This document shows, piece after piece, positions 38,234 through 46,494 of a DNA stretch of 47,672 nt. Source of the stretch: Halorubrum sp. Boch-26 (GTDB taxonomy: Archaea > Halobacteriota > Halobacteria > Halobacteriales > Haloferacaceae); NCBI RefSeq assembly GCF_029889805.1, contig NZ_JARANT010000010.1, positions 1-47,672 of the forward strand, read 5' to 3'. The stretch's first letter is position 1. The number at the start of each line of letters is the position of its first letter. The notes below the pieces were generated by a model. That model made no database searches. It worked only from the letters and a program-made list of their open reading frames with translations, and was not told the DNA's origin. The translations under genes were made by a program, and so were the position numbers.

Positions 38234-40263
38234 CCCCCGGTGACGCCGAGGACTACGATCAGCGCGACCAGCCCCAGCGTGAGCAGCGCGGCGTACTGTG
38301 AGACGACGCCGTTCTGAAGCTGTCGGACCCGGTCACCGCCGATGAGACTCACCGAGGAGACGCCGTTGACGACGCCGTCGATGATACCTTGATCGAAGGT
38401 GTCGGCACCGCCGGCGACGTCCTCGGTGCGATACGCGAGCCATACCTGCAGTTCGTCGAGGTAGTAGTTGTTGTACAGCACGTCTTTGATCCCGCCGAGT
38501 TTCGCCGTGTGCTCCGTCGGCGACGGAACGTTGTAGAGCCGCCACGCCACCAGCAGGCCGGTCAGCGCTAAGCCGAGCGAGACGGCCGCGCCGACGAGCA
38601 CGGTGGCGACCTCGCCGCCGACGATGTACTCGCTGCTGTACGGCCCGATGTCGCCGTAGTGGTGGGAGGAGAGCCCCTCGATACCGCCCCAGTGGTTATC
38701 CAGCCAGAGGTGGAGCAGGTCGATCCCCTCCAGTCCGAGGACCTTCTGGACCGGCACCATGTTGATAAACCCGGTGACGACCGCGAGCGTGCCCAGCACG
38801 GTCAGCGGCCCCTTCACGTTCCAGCGAACGGGTTCGGGGTCTCGCGCGGTGTCGCTGCGCGGTTCGCCGTGGAACGTCAGAAACACCATCCGGAACGTGT
38901 AGAAGGCGGTGACGGGGACGGCGAGCAGCCCCATCAGGTAGCCGCCGAACAGCAGCGGTTCGCCGGGCGCGTGAACGAGCGCCTCGTAGAGGATCTCGTC
39001 TTTCGACCAGAAGCCGGCGAACGGGAAGATGCCCGCGAGCGCTAGCGACCCGGCGAGGAAGGTGTAGTACGTGACGGGCATCTTCGATTTGAGCCCGCCC
39101 ATGTCCCACATGTCCTCGTTGTGATGCATCGCGATGATCACCGCGCCCGCGCCCAAGAACAGCAGGGCCTTGAAGAACGCGTGCGTCGTCAGGTGGAAGA
39201 CCGCGGCCACGTACCCGCCCGCGCCGAGCGCGAGCATCATGTAGCCGTACTGCGAGATGGTGGAGTACGCGAGCACCTGCTTCAGCTCGTCTTTGACGAG
39301 CCCCATCGTCGCCGCGAACAGCGCGGTGAAGCCGCCGATGAAGGCGATCACCGCGAGCGTCGTCGGCGTCAGCGCGTAGAAGCCGTACATCCGCGCGACG
39401 AGGTAGACACCGGCTGCGACCATCGTCGCGGCGTGGATCAGCGCGGAGACGGGGGTCGGACCCTCCATCGCGTCGGGCAGCCACGTGTGCAGCGGGAACT
39501 GCGCCGACTTCCCGACGACCCCGCCAAGCACGAGCAGGCCGACGACGGTGAACCACGTCATCAGGTCGAGTCCGCCGGGCGTCCACGCGACCGACCCGGA
39601 GCCGTTGAGCGCCGCGTCCGCGAGTGCCGGGAACGACTCCGGCCCGGCGAACTGCGCCGTGCCGAACGTCCCGATGACGGCGACGACGCCGATCAGGAAG
39701 AAGTAGTCACCGAAGCGGGTGACGAGGAACGCCTTCTTCGCCGCCGACGGCGGTCCGGGCTCCCGGAAGTGGAAGCCGATGAGCAGGTACGAGCAGAGCC
39801 CGACCAGCTCGAAGAACATGAACGCCATCAGCAGGTTGTCGGCGACGACGAACCCGAGCATCGACGCCGTGAACAGCCCGAGTCCGGCGTAGTAGCGCGG
39901 GAGACCCGTCTCGCCCTCGTCGTTCATGTACCCGAGCGAGAACACGTGCACGAGCAGCGCGACGAGCGTCACGATGACGAGCATGAGCGCCGACAGCGGG
40001 TCGACGAGAATGCCGAAGGAAAGCTCGACATCCGTCGGGCCGATCCCGCCGGCGCTCGCCCACGTGTAGAGAGTTCGGTTCGCCGCGTCGCCGCCCGCGA
40101 CCGTCGCGAGCACCCACAGCGAGAGCAGGAACGAGCCAGCCGTGGCCGTGATCCCGCCGAAGGCGCCTCCCTTCGGGAGGTGCTTGCCGGCACCGAGCGC
40201 GATCAGGAACGAGAAGAACGGCAGGAGTACGATCGCCGGAACGTATGAGAACACGTCTATCAT
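38221..40263 (-). CDS. nuoL: NADH-quinone oxidoreductase subunit L
   Basis: A 680-residue proton-pumping subunit, the largest of the membrane arm, with about 16 transmembrane helices. Signature segments are FPLHTWLPDAMEGPTPVSAL, MVAAGVYLVARMYGF, KQVLAYSTISQYGYMMLALG and HHNEDMWDMGGLKSKMP. It ends with a lateral-helix-like and terminal helix region. It lies 1 bp after nuoK and overlaps the nuoM start. Confidence 0.95.
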   Translation of the reverse strand: MIDVFSYVPAIVLLPFFSFLIALGAGKHLPKGGAFGGITATAGSFLLSLWVLATVAGGDAANRTLYTWASAGGIGPTDVELSFGILVDPLSALMLVIVTLVALLVHVFSLGYMNDEGETGLPRYYAGLGLFTASMLGFVVADNLLMAFMFFELVGLCSYLLIGFHFREPGPPSAAKKAFLVTRFGDYFFLIGVVAVIGTFGTAQFAGPESFPALADAALNGSGSVAWTPGGLDLMTWFTVVGLLVLGGVVGKSAQFPLHTWLPDAMEGPTPVSALIHAATMVAAGVYLVARMYGFYALTPTTLAVIAFIGGFTALFAATMGLVKDELKQVLAYSTISQYGYMMLALGAGGYVAAVFHLTTHAFFKALLFLGAGAVIIAMHHNEDMWDMGGLKSKMPVTYYTFLAGSLALAGIFPFAGFWSKDEILYEALVHAPGEPLLFGGYLMGLLAVPVTAFYTFRMVFLTFHGEPRSDTARDPEPVRWNVKGPLTVLGTLAVVTGFINMVPVQKVLGLEGIDLLHLWLDNHWGGIEGLSSHHYGDIGPYSSEYIVGGEVATVLVGAAVSLGLALTGLLVAWRLYNVPSPTEHTAKLGGIKDVLYNNYYLDELQVWLAYRTEDVAGGADTFDQGIIDGVVNGVSSVSLIGGDRVRQLQNGVVSQYAALLTLGLVALIVVLGVTGGWFL

Positions 40264-40264
40264 G

Positions 40265-40585
40265 TTACCACCTCATCTCCGTTGGAACGGTCACGTCTGT
40301 GACCCCGAAGTTGCGGTACAGCACGAGGATGATGCCGATACCGATCGCGACCTCCGCGGCGGCGAGCGCGATGACGAACAGCGCGAACACCTGTCCCGTG
40401 AGGTCGCCGTAGTACAGCGCGAAGGCGACGAAGTTGATGTTCGCCGCGTTCATCATGAGCTCGACGCTCATCAGGAAATACAGCGCGTCACGCCGCGTGA
40501 GCACGCCGAATAGGCCGATACAGAAGACGGCGGCCGCGAGCAGCAGGTACCACTCCGGCGGGATCGAGGAGGCGACGGCGGTCAT
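40265..40585 (-). CDS. nuoK: NADH-quinone oxidoreductase subunit K
   Basis: A 106-residue three-helix subunit of the membrane arm. It contains the conserved Glu in SVELMMNAANINFVAF and a second in AAEVAIGIGIILVLYR, both needed for proton pumping in the family. It overlaps nuoJ2 by 4 bp (ATGA). Confidence 0.93.
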   Translation of the reverse strand: MTAVASSIPPEWYLLLAAAVFCIGLFGVLTRRDALYFLMSVELMMNAANINFVAFALYYGDLTGQVFALFVIALAAAEVAIGIGIILVLYRNFGVTDVTVPTEMRW

Positions 40586-40932
40586 CGCCGCTCACCCCCG
40601 TCGGTGAACGCCTGCCCCACGGCAGCGATGATCGAGCCGCTCTCCTCCCGTTTCGCCAGGTACACCGCCCCGTCGACGGCGACGTCGAGCGCCACGGCGG
40701 CGATCAGGAACGCGGCGAGGAACCCCTCGGAGGGGATCGTCGCGACGTCGTACGCGCCGAGGTTAAACAGGGCGTACCCGATGTTGTGAACGACGGACGC
40801 GTCGACCGGGAAGCCGGCTCCCTCCGCCGCGAAATCGGCCGATAGCGCCGTCAACACCATCGTGGCGAAGAGGAGCCCGACGGCCACGGCGGGGACGAGA
40901 CGTCCGCCTCGCTTCGAGTTGCCGTCGCTCAT
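40582..40932 (-). CDS. nuoJ2: NADH-quinone oxidoreductase subunit J, C-terminal part
   Basis: A 116-residue protein with two hydrophobic helices (about 12-32 and 70-95). It corresponds to the C-terminal half of NuoJ; VHNIGYALFNLGAYDVATIP is similar to the later helices of the full-length protein. Haloarchaea encode NuoJ as two proteins, J1 and J2 (established for this group). It overlaps nuoJ1 by 4 bp, so both halves are made from one message in stoichiometric amounts. Confidence 0.85.
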   Translation of the reverse strand: MSDGNSKRGGRLVPAVAVGLLFATMVLTALSADFAAEGAGFPVDASVVHNIGYALFNLGAYDVATIPSEGFLAAFLIAAVALDVAVDGAVYLAKREESGSIIAAVGQAFTDGGERR

Positions 40933-41195
40933 GCGCTATTCACCTCCGTTTCCGTGTCTGATCGCGTGAGCATCACGCCGAACGTGACTAAGATCAGAAC
41001 CCCGCCGACGTAGACGAGGATCTGCATGGCGGCGATGAACTCCGCCTGTAACATCACGTAGTGTACCGCGACGCTCGTCAGGGCTCCGCCCAGAAGCAGC
41101 GCGGCGTGGAACACGTCGCGCGCCAGGACGACCCCGAGGCCGAACGCCAGCGTGACCGCGGCGAACAGCCCGAACGCGATAGTAGCATAAACCAT
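40929..41195 (-). CDS. nuoJ1: NADH-quinone oxidoreductase subunit J, N-terminal part
   Basis: An 88-residue protein with three hydrophobic helices and the NuoJ core AEFIAAMQILVYVGGVLIL (the conserved Tyr/Gly region of helix 3, with a pi-bulge in complex I). It stops at TRSDTETEVNSA, where a full-length NuoJ would continue, and is completed by nuoJ2. A 49-bp gap separates it from nuoI. Confidence 0.87.
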   Translation of the reverse strand: MVYATIAFGLFAAVTLAFGLGVVLARDVFHAALLLGGALTSVAVHYVMLQAEFIAAMQILVYVGGVLILVTFGVMLTRSDTETEVNSA

Positions 41196-41244
41196 TGTGT
41201 TTGTCTCCTATGAGAACCCCTTTGAAGATTTCGAGACGCGCCCG

Positions 41245-41706
41245 CTACTGGTAGTCGACCTCGCCGTCGCCCTCCCCGATCCACGCGCCGCGATCGGGGT
41301 TCCGGGACTCCAGCGGGTCGATTCCCTTGTACCACGGGACGTTCTTGAGCTGTTCTTTGTTGAACACGAAGTCGTCTTTCGTGTCCGCGGTGAACTCGAA
41401 GTTCTGCGTCAGCAGGATGGCGTCAACGGGGCAGACCTCCTCGCAGAGCCGGCAGTAGATGCACTGCCCGATGTGGAGATTGTACTGCTCCCCGTTGCGC
41501 TGGTCGTCCTGCACGATCTGGATCGTGTCGTTCGGACAGACGTTCTCGCACTGGCGGCACCAGATGCACCGCTCCTGGCTGAACTTGTGGACCCCGCGGA
41601 ATCGCGGGCTCACCTCGGGCGCGTCCTCAGGGTATTCCACCGTGAACGTCGACCCGTCCAGCGCGTGTTTCATCGTCGTCGCCATGGATTTCATGAGTCC
41701 AATCAT
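41245..41706 (-). CDS. nuoI: NADH-quinone oxidoreductase subunit I
   Basis: A 153-residue peripheral-arm subunit carrying two [4Fe-4S] clusters. Motif 1 is CIWCRQCENVCP (Cys47, 50, 53, 57) and motif 2 is CIYCRLCEEVCP (Cys82, 85, 88, 92). All eight cysteines are present. It passes electrons to the cluster in NuoB. With no NuoE, NuoF or NuoG it is the likely entry point for electrons from ferredoxin or a similar donor. It is 1 bp after nuoH. Confidence 0.96.
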   Translation of the reverse strand: MIGLMKSMATTMKHALDGSTFTVEYPEDAPEVSPRFRGVHKFSQERCIWCRQCENVCPNDTIQIVQDDQRNGEQYNLHIGQCIYCRLCEEVCPVDAILLTQNFEFTADTKDDFVFNKEQLKNVPWYKGIDPLESRNPDRGAWIGEGDGEVDYQ

Positions 41707-41707
41707 G

Positions 41708-42781
41708 TTACGCGATCACCCCCACGATTACGGCCGTGAGCACCAGGTTCGCGAACGACAGCACTAACATTCCCTTCCAGCCGATCTCGATCAGCTGGTC
41801 GATACGGACGCGCGGCAGCGCGGAGCGGGCCCACTGCGTGAACAGGAAGAAGCCCCAGATCTTCACCACGAACCAGATGAAGCCGATGCTCTCTGGCCCC
41901 GGCCCGGAGGCGCCGCCGAGGAACGTCACGGCGAGAATCGCGCCGCCGAGGAAGATGTGCACGAACTCGCCGAGGTAAAAGAGCACGAAGTACGCGGAGG
42001 AGTACTCGGTCTGGTAGCCGGCGACGATCTCAGTCGGCGCCTCCGGGATGTCGAACGGGTTCCGACCGATCTCGGCCATGTTCGCCGTGAGGAACAGCAC
42101 GAACGCGAACGGGTTGACGAAGGCGTACCAGGCCGGGATATCGAATCCGGCGATCGTCACCAGCGTCGTCGTCTGCGCACTGACGATGCCGCTCATCTGG
42201 AGGGTGCCCGCGAAGAGCACGACGGACATCGCCGTGACGATGAGCGGGATCTCGTACGCGAGGTTCTGCGCGACCGCGCGGAGCCCGCCGAGCAGCGAGT
42301 ACTTGTTGTTCGACGCGTAGCCGGCCATCACCAGCGAGACCGAGGCGATGGAGGCGAACGCGAACACCAACGCGAACCCGACTTCGGGGTCGGCGAGGTG
42401 GAAGTTGATCGGCCCGAGCCGTCCCATCGGGATCACCGAGAAGCCGAGCAGCGCCGACGCGGGGAGGATGACCGGAGCGATGTCCCACGCGGGGCGGTCG
42501 ACCCCCTCGGGGACGATGAGCTCCTTCGCGAGCAGCTGGACGGCGGACGCCGGGATGATCAGGAGGCCGAACGGACCGACCCGGTTGACCGCGATCCGGT
42601 CGGTAAACGCCGCCGTGATCTTCCGTTTCGCCCACGGTCCGGCGACGCCGGTGAACGCGAGGACGATGTTCCCGACGACGGCCGCCGCGATAAGCGCCGC
42701 GACGACTTCGCCGAGCACGCCGGGCAGCCCGAACGTCTCGACGAGGAACTCGGGGAACAGCTGTGCGGGTGCCGTCCCCAT
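41708..42781 (-). CDS. nuoH: NADH-quinone oxidoreductase subunit H
   Basis: A 357-residue membrane subunit with about eight helices forming the quinone channel at the junction of the two arms. NRVGPFGLLIIPASAVQLLA, NMAEIGRNPFDIPEAPTEIV and the charged loop residues (including Glu in EIGRNPFD) are conserved. The nuoCD stop and this start overlap by one base (TGATG). Confidence 0.95.
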   Translation of the reverse strand: MGTAPAQLFPEFLVETFGLPGVLGEVVAALIAAAVVGNIVLAFTGVAGPWAKRKITAAFTDRIAVNRVGPFGLLIIPASAVQLLAKELIVPEGVDRPAWDIAPVILPASALLGFSVIPMGRLGPINFHLADPEVGFALVFAFASIASVSLVMAGYASNNKYSLLGGLRAVAQNLAYEIPLIVTAMSVVLFAGTLQMSGIVSAQTTTLVTIAGFDIPAWYAFVNPFAFVLFLTANMAEIGRNPFDIPEAPTEIVAGYQTEYSSAYFVLFYLGEFVHIFLGGAILAVTFLGGASGPGPESIGFIWFVVKIWGFFLFTQWARSALPRVRIDQLIEIGWKGMLVLSFANLVLTAVIVGVIA

Positions 42782-44445
42782 CAGCGGTCCACCTCCCCGA
42801 GCACGATGTCAAGGCTACCGAGCGCCGCGATGACGTCGGGAATGTACTCGCCGTTGGCCATCTCCGGTAGCGTCTGGAGGTTCGAGAAGCACGGCGACCG
42901 AATCTTGAACCGGGCCGGCTTGTCGGTGCCGTCGGAGCGGATGTAGATGCCGAGTTCGCCCTTCGCGCCCTCGACCGCGCGGTAGATCTCGGCGTCGTCG
43001 TCCGGGCGGAGCGTGCGGGGCACGTTCGCCTGGATGTTCCGCTCCTCTTCGGGCCAGTCCTCGAGCAGGTCGACGCACTGCTCGATGATCTTCGCGGACT
43101 CCTCGACCTCGCGCATCCGCACGAGCAGGCGGCTGAAGTTGTCGCAGCCGTCTTCGGTGACGACGTCCCAGTCGAGTTCGTCGTAGTAGCCGTACGGGTC
43201 GTCGCGGCGGAGGTCGTAGTCGACTCCCGAACCGCGGGCGACTGGACCGGTCGCGCCGTAGTCCTTCGCGACCTCCGGCGGGAGAATTCCCGTGTCGATC
43301 GTCCGCATCTGGAAGATCTCGTTGGAGGTGACGAGGTTGTGGTACTCCTCGACGGACTCCGGCAGCTGGTCGAGGAAGTCGCGAGTCTTCGAGAAGAACT
43401 CCTCGCGCGGCTCCGGGAGGTCCCAGACGACGCCGCCGAGGCGGAAGTAGTTGAACATCAGCCGCTGGCCCGTCAGGTCCTCCAGCAGGTCCTGTACGCG
43501 CTCGCGGTCGTTGATGGCGTACATGAACGTCGCCGTGAAGTCGCCGTTCACGTCGAGCGCGAACGTGGCGAGCGCGAGCATGTGCGCGGCGATACGGCAC
43601 ATCTCGGCGCCCATCGTCCGGATGACCTGCGCGTACTCCGGTACCTCGATATCGGCGAGGTCCTCGGCCGCGCGGGCGTACGCCCACTCGTTGAGCAGCC
43701 CCGCCGAAATGTAGTCCCAGCGGTCCGGGTACGGCATGATCTGGTGGCGGTACGTCCCGGATTGAGCCATCTGCTCCTCGCTGCGGTGGAGGTAGCCGAT
43801 GTCGGGCTCGACGTCGACGACCTGCTCGCCGTCGAGCGTCGTCTTCAGGTGGAGGACCCCGTGCGTCGCCGGGTGGTGCGGCCCGATGTTGAGGAACATC
43901 GTGTCGGACTCGTCGTCCTTGTGGTGCTCCTGCAGCGGGTTCGCGTGCTCCGGCAGCGTGGCGATCTGGGGCCGGTCCTTGTCGTAGTCCATCGACAGGG
44001 GGTGGCCCTGCCACGTCTCCGGCAGGAGGATTCGGCGCAGATCGGGGTGGTCGTCGTACTCGACGCCGATCAGGTCGTACGCCTCCCGCTCGTGCCAGTC
44101 GGCGGTGCGGAAGACGGGCTCGGCCGACTCCGAGACGGGGTCGTCCTTATCGGCGGGGACGACGACGCTGACCTCCTGAGTCGGGTCGTCGAACTTCTTT
44201 AAGTGGTAGATCGACTCGTAGCGATTCTCGTACTCCTGGGCGGAGACCACTGAGAGGTGGTCGTACCCCGCCTGCTCTTTCAGGATCGAGAGCGTCTCCT
44301 GGACGGTGTCCGGGCGGATGACGAAGCCGGGCGCGTTCAGGTGGTCGTCGCGTTTGACGACGAGGTCGCCGAGGAGCGCCTCCAGCTCGTCCGGGGTGCG
44401 CTCGATCGCGGCGTCGTCGGTGGTGTCCGGTCGTTCGAGGCTCAT
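42781..44445 (-). CDS. nuoCD: NADH-quinone oxidoreductase fused subunits C and D
   Basis: A 554-residue fusion. The C part spans about 1-175 (FDDPTQEVSVVV, WHEREAYDLIGVEYDDHPDL, DYDKDRP). The D part begins near NIGPHHPATHGVLHLKTTLDGE with the quinone-site His residues, and continues through RAEDLADIEVPEYAQVIRT-type segments and RGSGVDYDLRRDDPYGYYD. Such a fusion is common in haloarchaea and some bacteria. It overlaps nuoB by 4 bp. Confidence 0.95.
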   Translation of the reverse strand: MSLERPDTTDDAAIERTPDELEALLGDLVVKRDDHLNAPGFVIRPDTVQETLSILKEQAGYDHLSVVSAQEYENRYESIYHLKKFDDPTQEVSVVVPADKDDPVSESAEPVFRTADWHEREAYDLIGVEYDDHPDLRRILLPETWQGHPLSMDYDKDRPQIATLPEHANPLQEHHKDDESDTMFLNIGPHHPATHGVLHLKTTLDGEQVVDVEPDIGYLHRSEEQMAQSGTYRHQIMPYPDRWDYISAGLLNEWAYARAAEDLADIEVPEYAQVIRTMGAEMCRIAAHMLALATFALDVNGDFTATFMYAINDRERVQDLLEDLTGQRLMFNYFRLGGVVWDLPEPREEFFSKTRDFLDQLPESVEEYHNLVTSNEIFQMRTIDTGILPPEVAKDYGATGPVARGSGVDYDLRRDDPYGYYDELDWDVVTEDGCDNFSRLLVRMREVEESAKIIEQCVDLLEDWPEEERNIQANVPRTLRPDDDAEIYRAVEGAKGELGIYIRSDGTDKPARFKIRSPCFSNLQTLPEMANGEYIPDVIAALGSLDIVLGEVDR

Positions 44446-45140
44446 GGTGAATCAGCGAAGTTGTACCGCATGACGAGTTCGTCGTCGTCTATCTGGTCGG
44501 CGAGCTTGTCGACGAGCTCGTCGCGTTCGAGGTCGGCGAACTCCTCCAGTTCGTACGGCTTGACCGTCACGGGCGCGGCCTCGCCGTTGGCGACGCGCTC
44601 CTGCAGCTTCACGACGCCGTAGACGAGCGCCTCGGGACGGGGCGGGCAGCCGGGGACGTGGATGTCGATCGGGATGACCTCCTCGGCGCCCTTGATGACG
44701 TTGTACCCCTCCTGGAACGGGCCGCCGGAGATGGTACACGAGCCCATGCCGACGACGAACTTCGGCTCGGGCATCTGGTCGTACACGCGCTTCATCCGCG
44801 GCGCGAACTTCGAGACGATCGTCCCCGGGACGATCATCACGTCGGCCTGACGCGGCGACGCGCGGGGGACCCCGCTCCCGAACCGATCGAGGTCGTGTTT
44901 CACGGCGTAGGTGTGCATCATCTCGATGCTGCAGCAGGCGATACCGAACTGCAGCATGAACATCGAGGAGCCGCGACACCAGTTCAGGAACTTGTCGAAC
45001 TTGGTGAGGATGAACGGCGAGGAGCCGAACGCCTCGCGGAGCCGGGAGTTGAACCGGTCTCCCTGCCCGGTCATCCGGGCGTCCCGCGTCTCGGTCACGA
45101 CTTGCGATTCGTCGGTGATGAATGGTTGGTCGCTGCTCAT
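44442..45140 (-). CDS. nuoB: NADH-quinone oxidoreductase subunit B
   Basis: A 232-residue subunit holding the terminal N2 [4Fe-4S] cluster. Its ligands are the tandem cysteines in GIACCSIEMM, Cys in GSCTISGGPF and Cys in VPGCPPRPEA. N-terminal residues 1-35 are a haloarchaeal extension. All ligands are intact. Its ATG overlaps the nuoA stop (TAATG). Confidence 0.96.
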   Translation of the reverse strand: MSSDQPFITDESQVVTETRDARMTGQGDRFNSRLREAFGSSPFILTKFDKFLNWCRGSSMFMLQFGIACCSIEMMHTYAVKHDLDRFGSGVPRASPRQADVMIVPGTIVSKFAPRMKRVYDQMPEPKFVVGMGSCTISGGPFQEGYNVIKGAEEVIPIDIHVPGCPPRPEALVYGVVKLQERVANGEAAPVTVKPYELEEFADLERDELVDKLADQIDDDELVMRYNFADSP

Positions 45141-45556
45141 TAGTTGAGGTCACGCTCCGTTTTTCTGCTGGTCGCGCGGGGGCTGCGGGCCCAGCTGATC
45201 GCCCCCGACCGCCACGCCCAGACGAGTCCGATCGCGAGGATCCCGACGAAGGCCAACATCGGCCACAGCAGAGCGGTCATCGGCACGCCGGCTTGGATCG
45301 CCGGGCGGTAAATAACGGCCCAGGGGAACAGTAACACGGTCTCGATGTCGAACACGACGAACAACAGCGCGACCATGTAGTACTGGATGTTGAACCGGAT
45401 CTTCGTCCCGCCCGTCGGGGTCTCGCCGGACTCGTAGGTGGTGCTTTTACCGGTCTCAGGCACGCTCGGACGGAGCAACGCCGACACGGTCATCATCCCT
45501 ATCGGGATGAGCAGGCCGACGGCCGCCAAGGCGCCAATCGCTATCCAATCGCTCAT
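45140..45556 (-). CDS. nuoA: NADH-quinone oxidoreductase subunit A
   Basis: A 138-residue membrane subunit with three helices and the conserved loop TYESGETPTGG and FNIQYYMVALLFVVFDIETV. It is the first gene of the operon. The ATG at 45556 is supported by a GGAG ribosome-binding site 6 nt upstream and a TATA-like element about 43 nt upstream, so this transcript seems to have a leader, unlike most others here. An in-frame ATG further upstream adds 27 residues of non-membrane sequence and is unlikely. Confidence 0.93.
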   Translation of the reverse strand: MSDWIAIGALAAVGLLIPIGMMTVSALLRPSVPETGKSTTYESGETPTGGTKIRFNIQYYMVALLFVVFDIETVLLFPWAVIYRPAIQAGVPMTALLWPMLAFVGILAIGLVWAWRSGAISWARSPRATSRKTERDLN

Positions 45557-45562
45557 ATAGGT

Positions 45563-45602
45563 CTCCGTAACGTGCTGGGGTTTGGACCGCCCCCTCATAA
45601 GC
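45563..45602 (-). promoter_or_regulatory. nuo operon promoter and Shine-Dalgarno
   Basis: GCTTATGAG (45594-45602, minus strand) is a TATA-like box centred about 43 nt before the nuoA ATG. GGAG at 45563-45566 is a ribosome-binding site with 6-nt spacing. Both together suggest a short leader of about 15-20 nt, unlike the leaderless genes elsewhere in this window. Confidence 0.5.
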
Positions 45603-45730
45603 GTTGAGTCTTCAGGACACCACCGCAGGAAGGCCACAGACGACCGCGAGACCGCTCAACATCCGATCCGCCCGTACTCGGTTCCGCGGTCGACCCGGTC
45701 GTCCGGACGCGGCCGAGACGATCCGTCAGA

Positions 45731-45759
45731 GGCTATTCCAGCAGACCCGTTGGAGGCTA
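45731..45759 (-). repeat. Imperfect 24-bp-period repeat containing the purE stop codon
   Basis: On the minus strand GGAGTAGCCTCCAACGG around the purE stop is followed 24 bp later by GGAATAGCCTCTGACGG, 14 of 17 positions identical. The second copy again contains TAG. Confidence 0.6.
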
Positions 45760-46374
45760 CTCCACGTCCCGCGCGCGGAACCCGTCGATACCGAGGTCGT
45801 GGAGGTCGGCCGAGACGTCGGCGACGCCGCCTTTGAGGTCCTCGTGGGACGCGATCAGCCGCTCCTCGACGGCGTCGTGCTCGCGGGCAAGCACCTGTGC
45901 AGCCGACAGACCGGCATTGAACGACTTCCCGGCGTCGACCGCGACGATCGGCGCCCCGGTCGGCATCCCGATCACGGAGTCCACCGACTTCTCCTGTACC
46001 GGCACCCCGATGACCGGGATCGGATACGCGATCGACGCGGTCATGTTCGGGAGGTCGGCGGACTTCCCGCCCGCCCCGGCGACGATCACGTCGAGGCCGC
46101 GGTCGGCGGCGGTCTCCCCGTAGACGTACATCAGCTCGGGGGTTCGGTGGGCGGAGACGACGTAGCTCTCGTAGGTGAACCGGGCGTTCGGCGCCTCGTC
46201 GAAGTCGGTCTGCTCCGCGAAGCCGAGCTCGTCGAGAGCGTCGTACGCCCCTTCCATCGTCGGGAGGTCCGAGTCCGACCCCATGATGATCCCCACGTCG
46301 GGGGTCGTTTCGGGATCGGCGTCGGCCTCCGCTTCCGCTTCGAGCCGCCGGATGAGGTCCTGCACCGTTGGCAT
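45757..46374 (-). CDS. purE: N5-carboxyaminoimidazole ribonucleotide mutase
   Basis: A 205-residue class I PurE that converts N5-CAIR to CAIR in purine synthesis. Motifs are IIMGSDSDLPTMEGA, the catalytic SAHRTPELM, AGAGGKSADLPNM and GVPVQ. Residues 1-25 are an acidic extension (RRLEAEAEADADPETTP) and the C-terminus is also longer than in E. coli. It follows purK with about 100 bp between them. Confidence 0.95.
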   Translation of the reverse strand: MPTVQDLIRRLEAEAEADADPETTPDVGIIMGSDSDLPTMEGAYDALDELGFAEQTDFDEAPNARFTYESYVVSAHRTPELMYVYGETAADRGLDVIVAGAGGKSADLPNMTASIAYPIPVIGVPVQEKSVDSVIGMPTGAPIVAVDAGKSFNAGLSAAQVLAREHDAVEERLIASHEDLKGGVADVSADLHDLGIDGFRARDVE

Positions 46375-46443
46375 GGACGAGGGTTCGGGGGAGGGCTACA
46401 AGGAACCCCCGGATGCGGCGCAGCCGCCGGGTCCCCCGAAGCG

Positions 46444-46494
46444 TCAGTCGCCTCGGAAGGTCAGTCGCCTCGGAAGGTCAGTCGCCTCGGAACG
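46444..46494 (-). repeat. 17-bp tandem triplication spanning the purK stop codon
   Basis: Copies TCAGTCGCCTCGGAAGG occur at 46444-46460, 46461-46477 and 46478-46494 (the third differs by one base). The purK stop (TGA, 46478-46480) lies in the third. On the minus strand each copy contains TGA. Because 17 is not a multiple of three, the three TGAs fall in all three frames. Confidence 0.95.
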
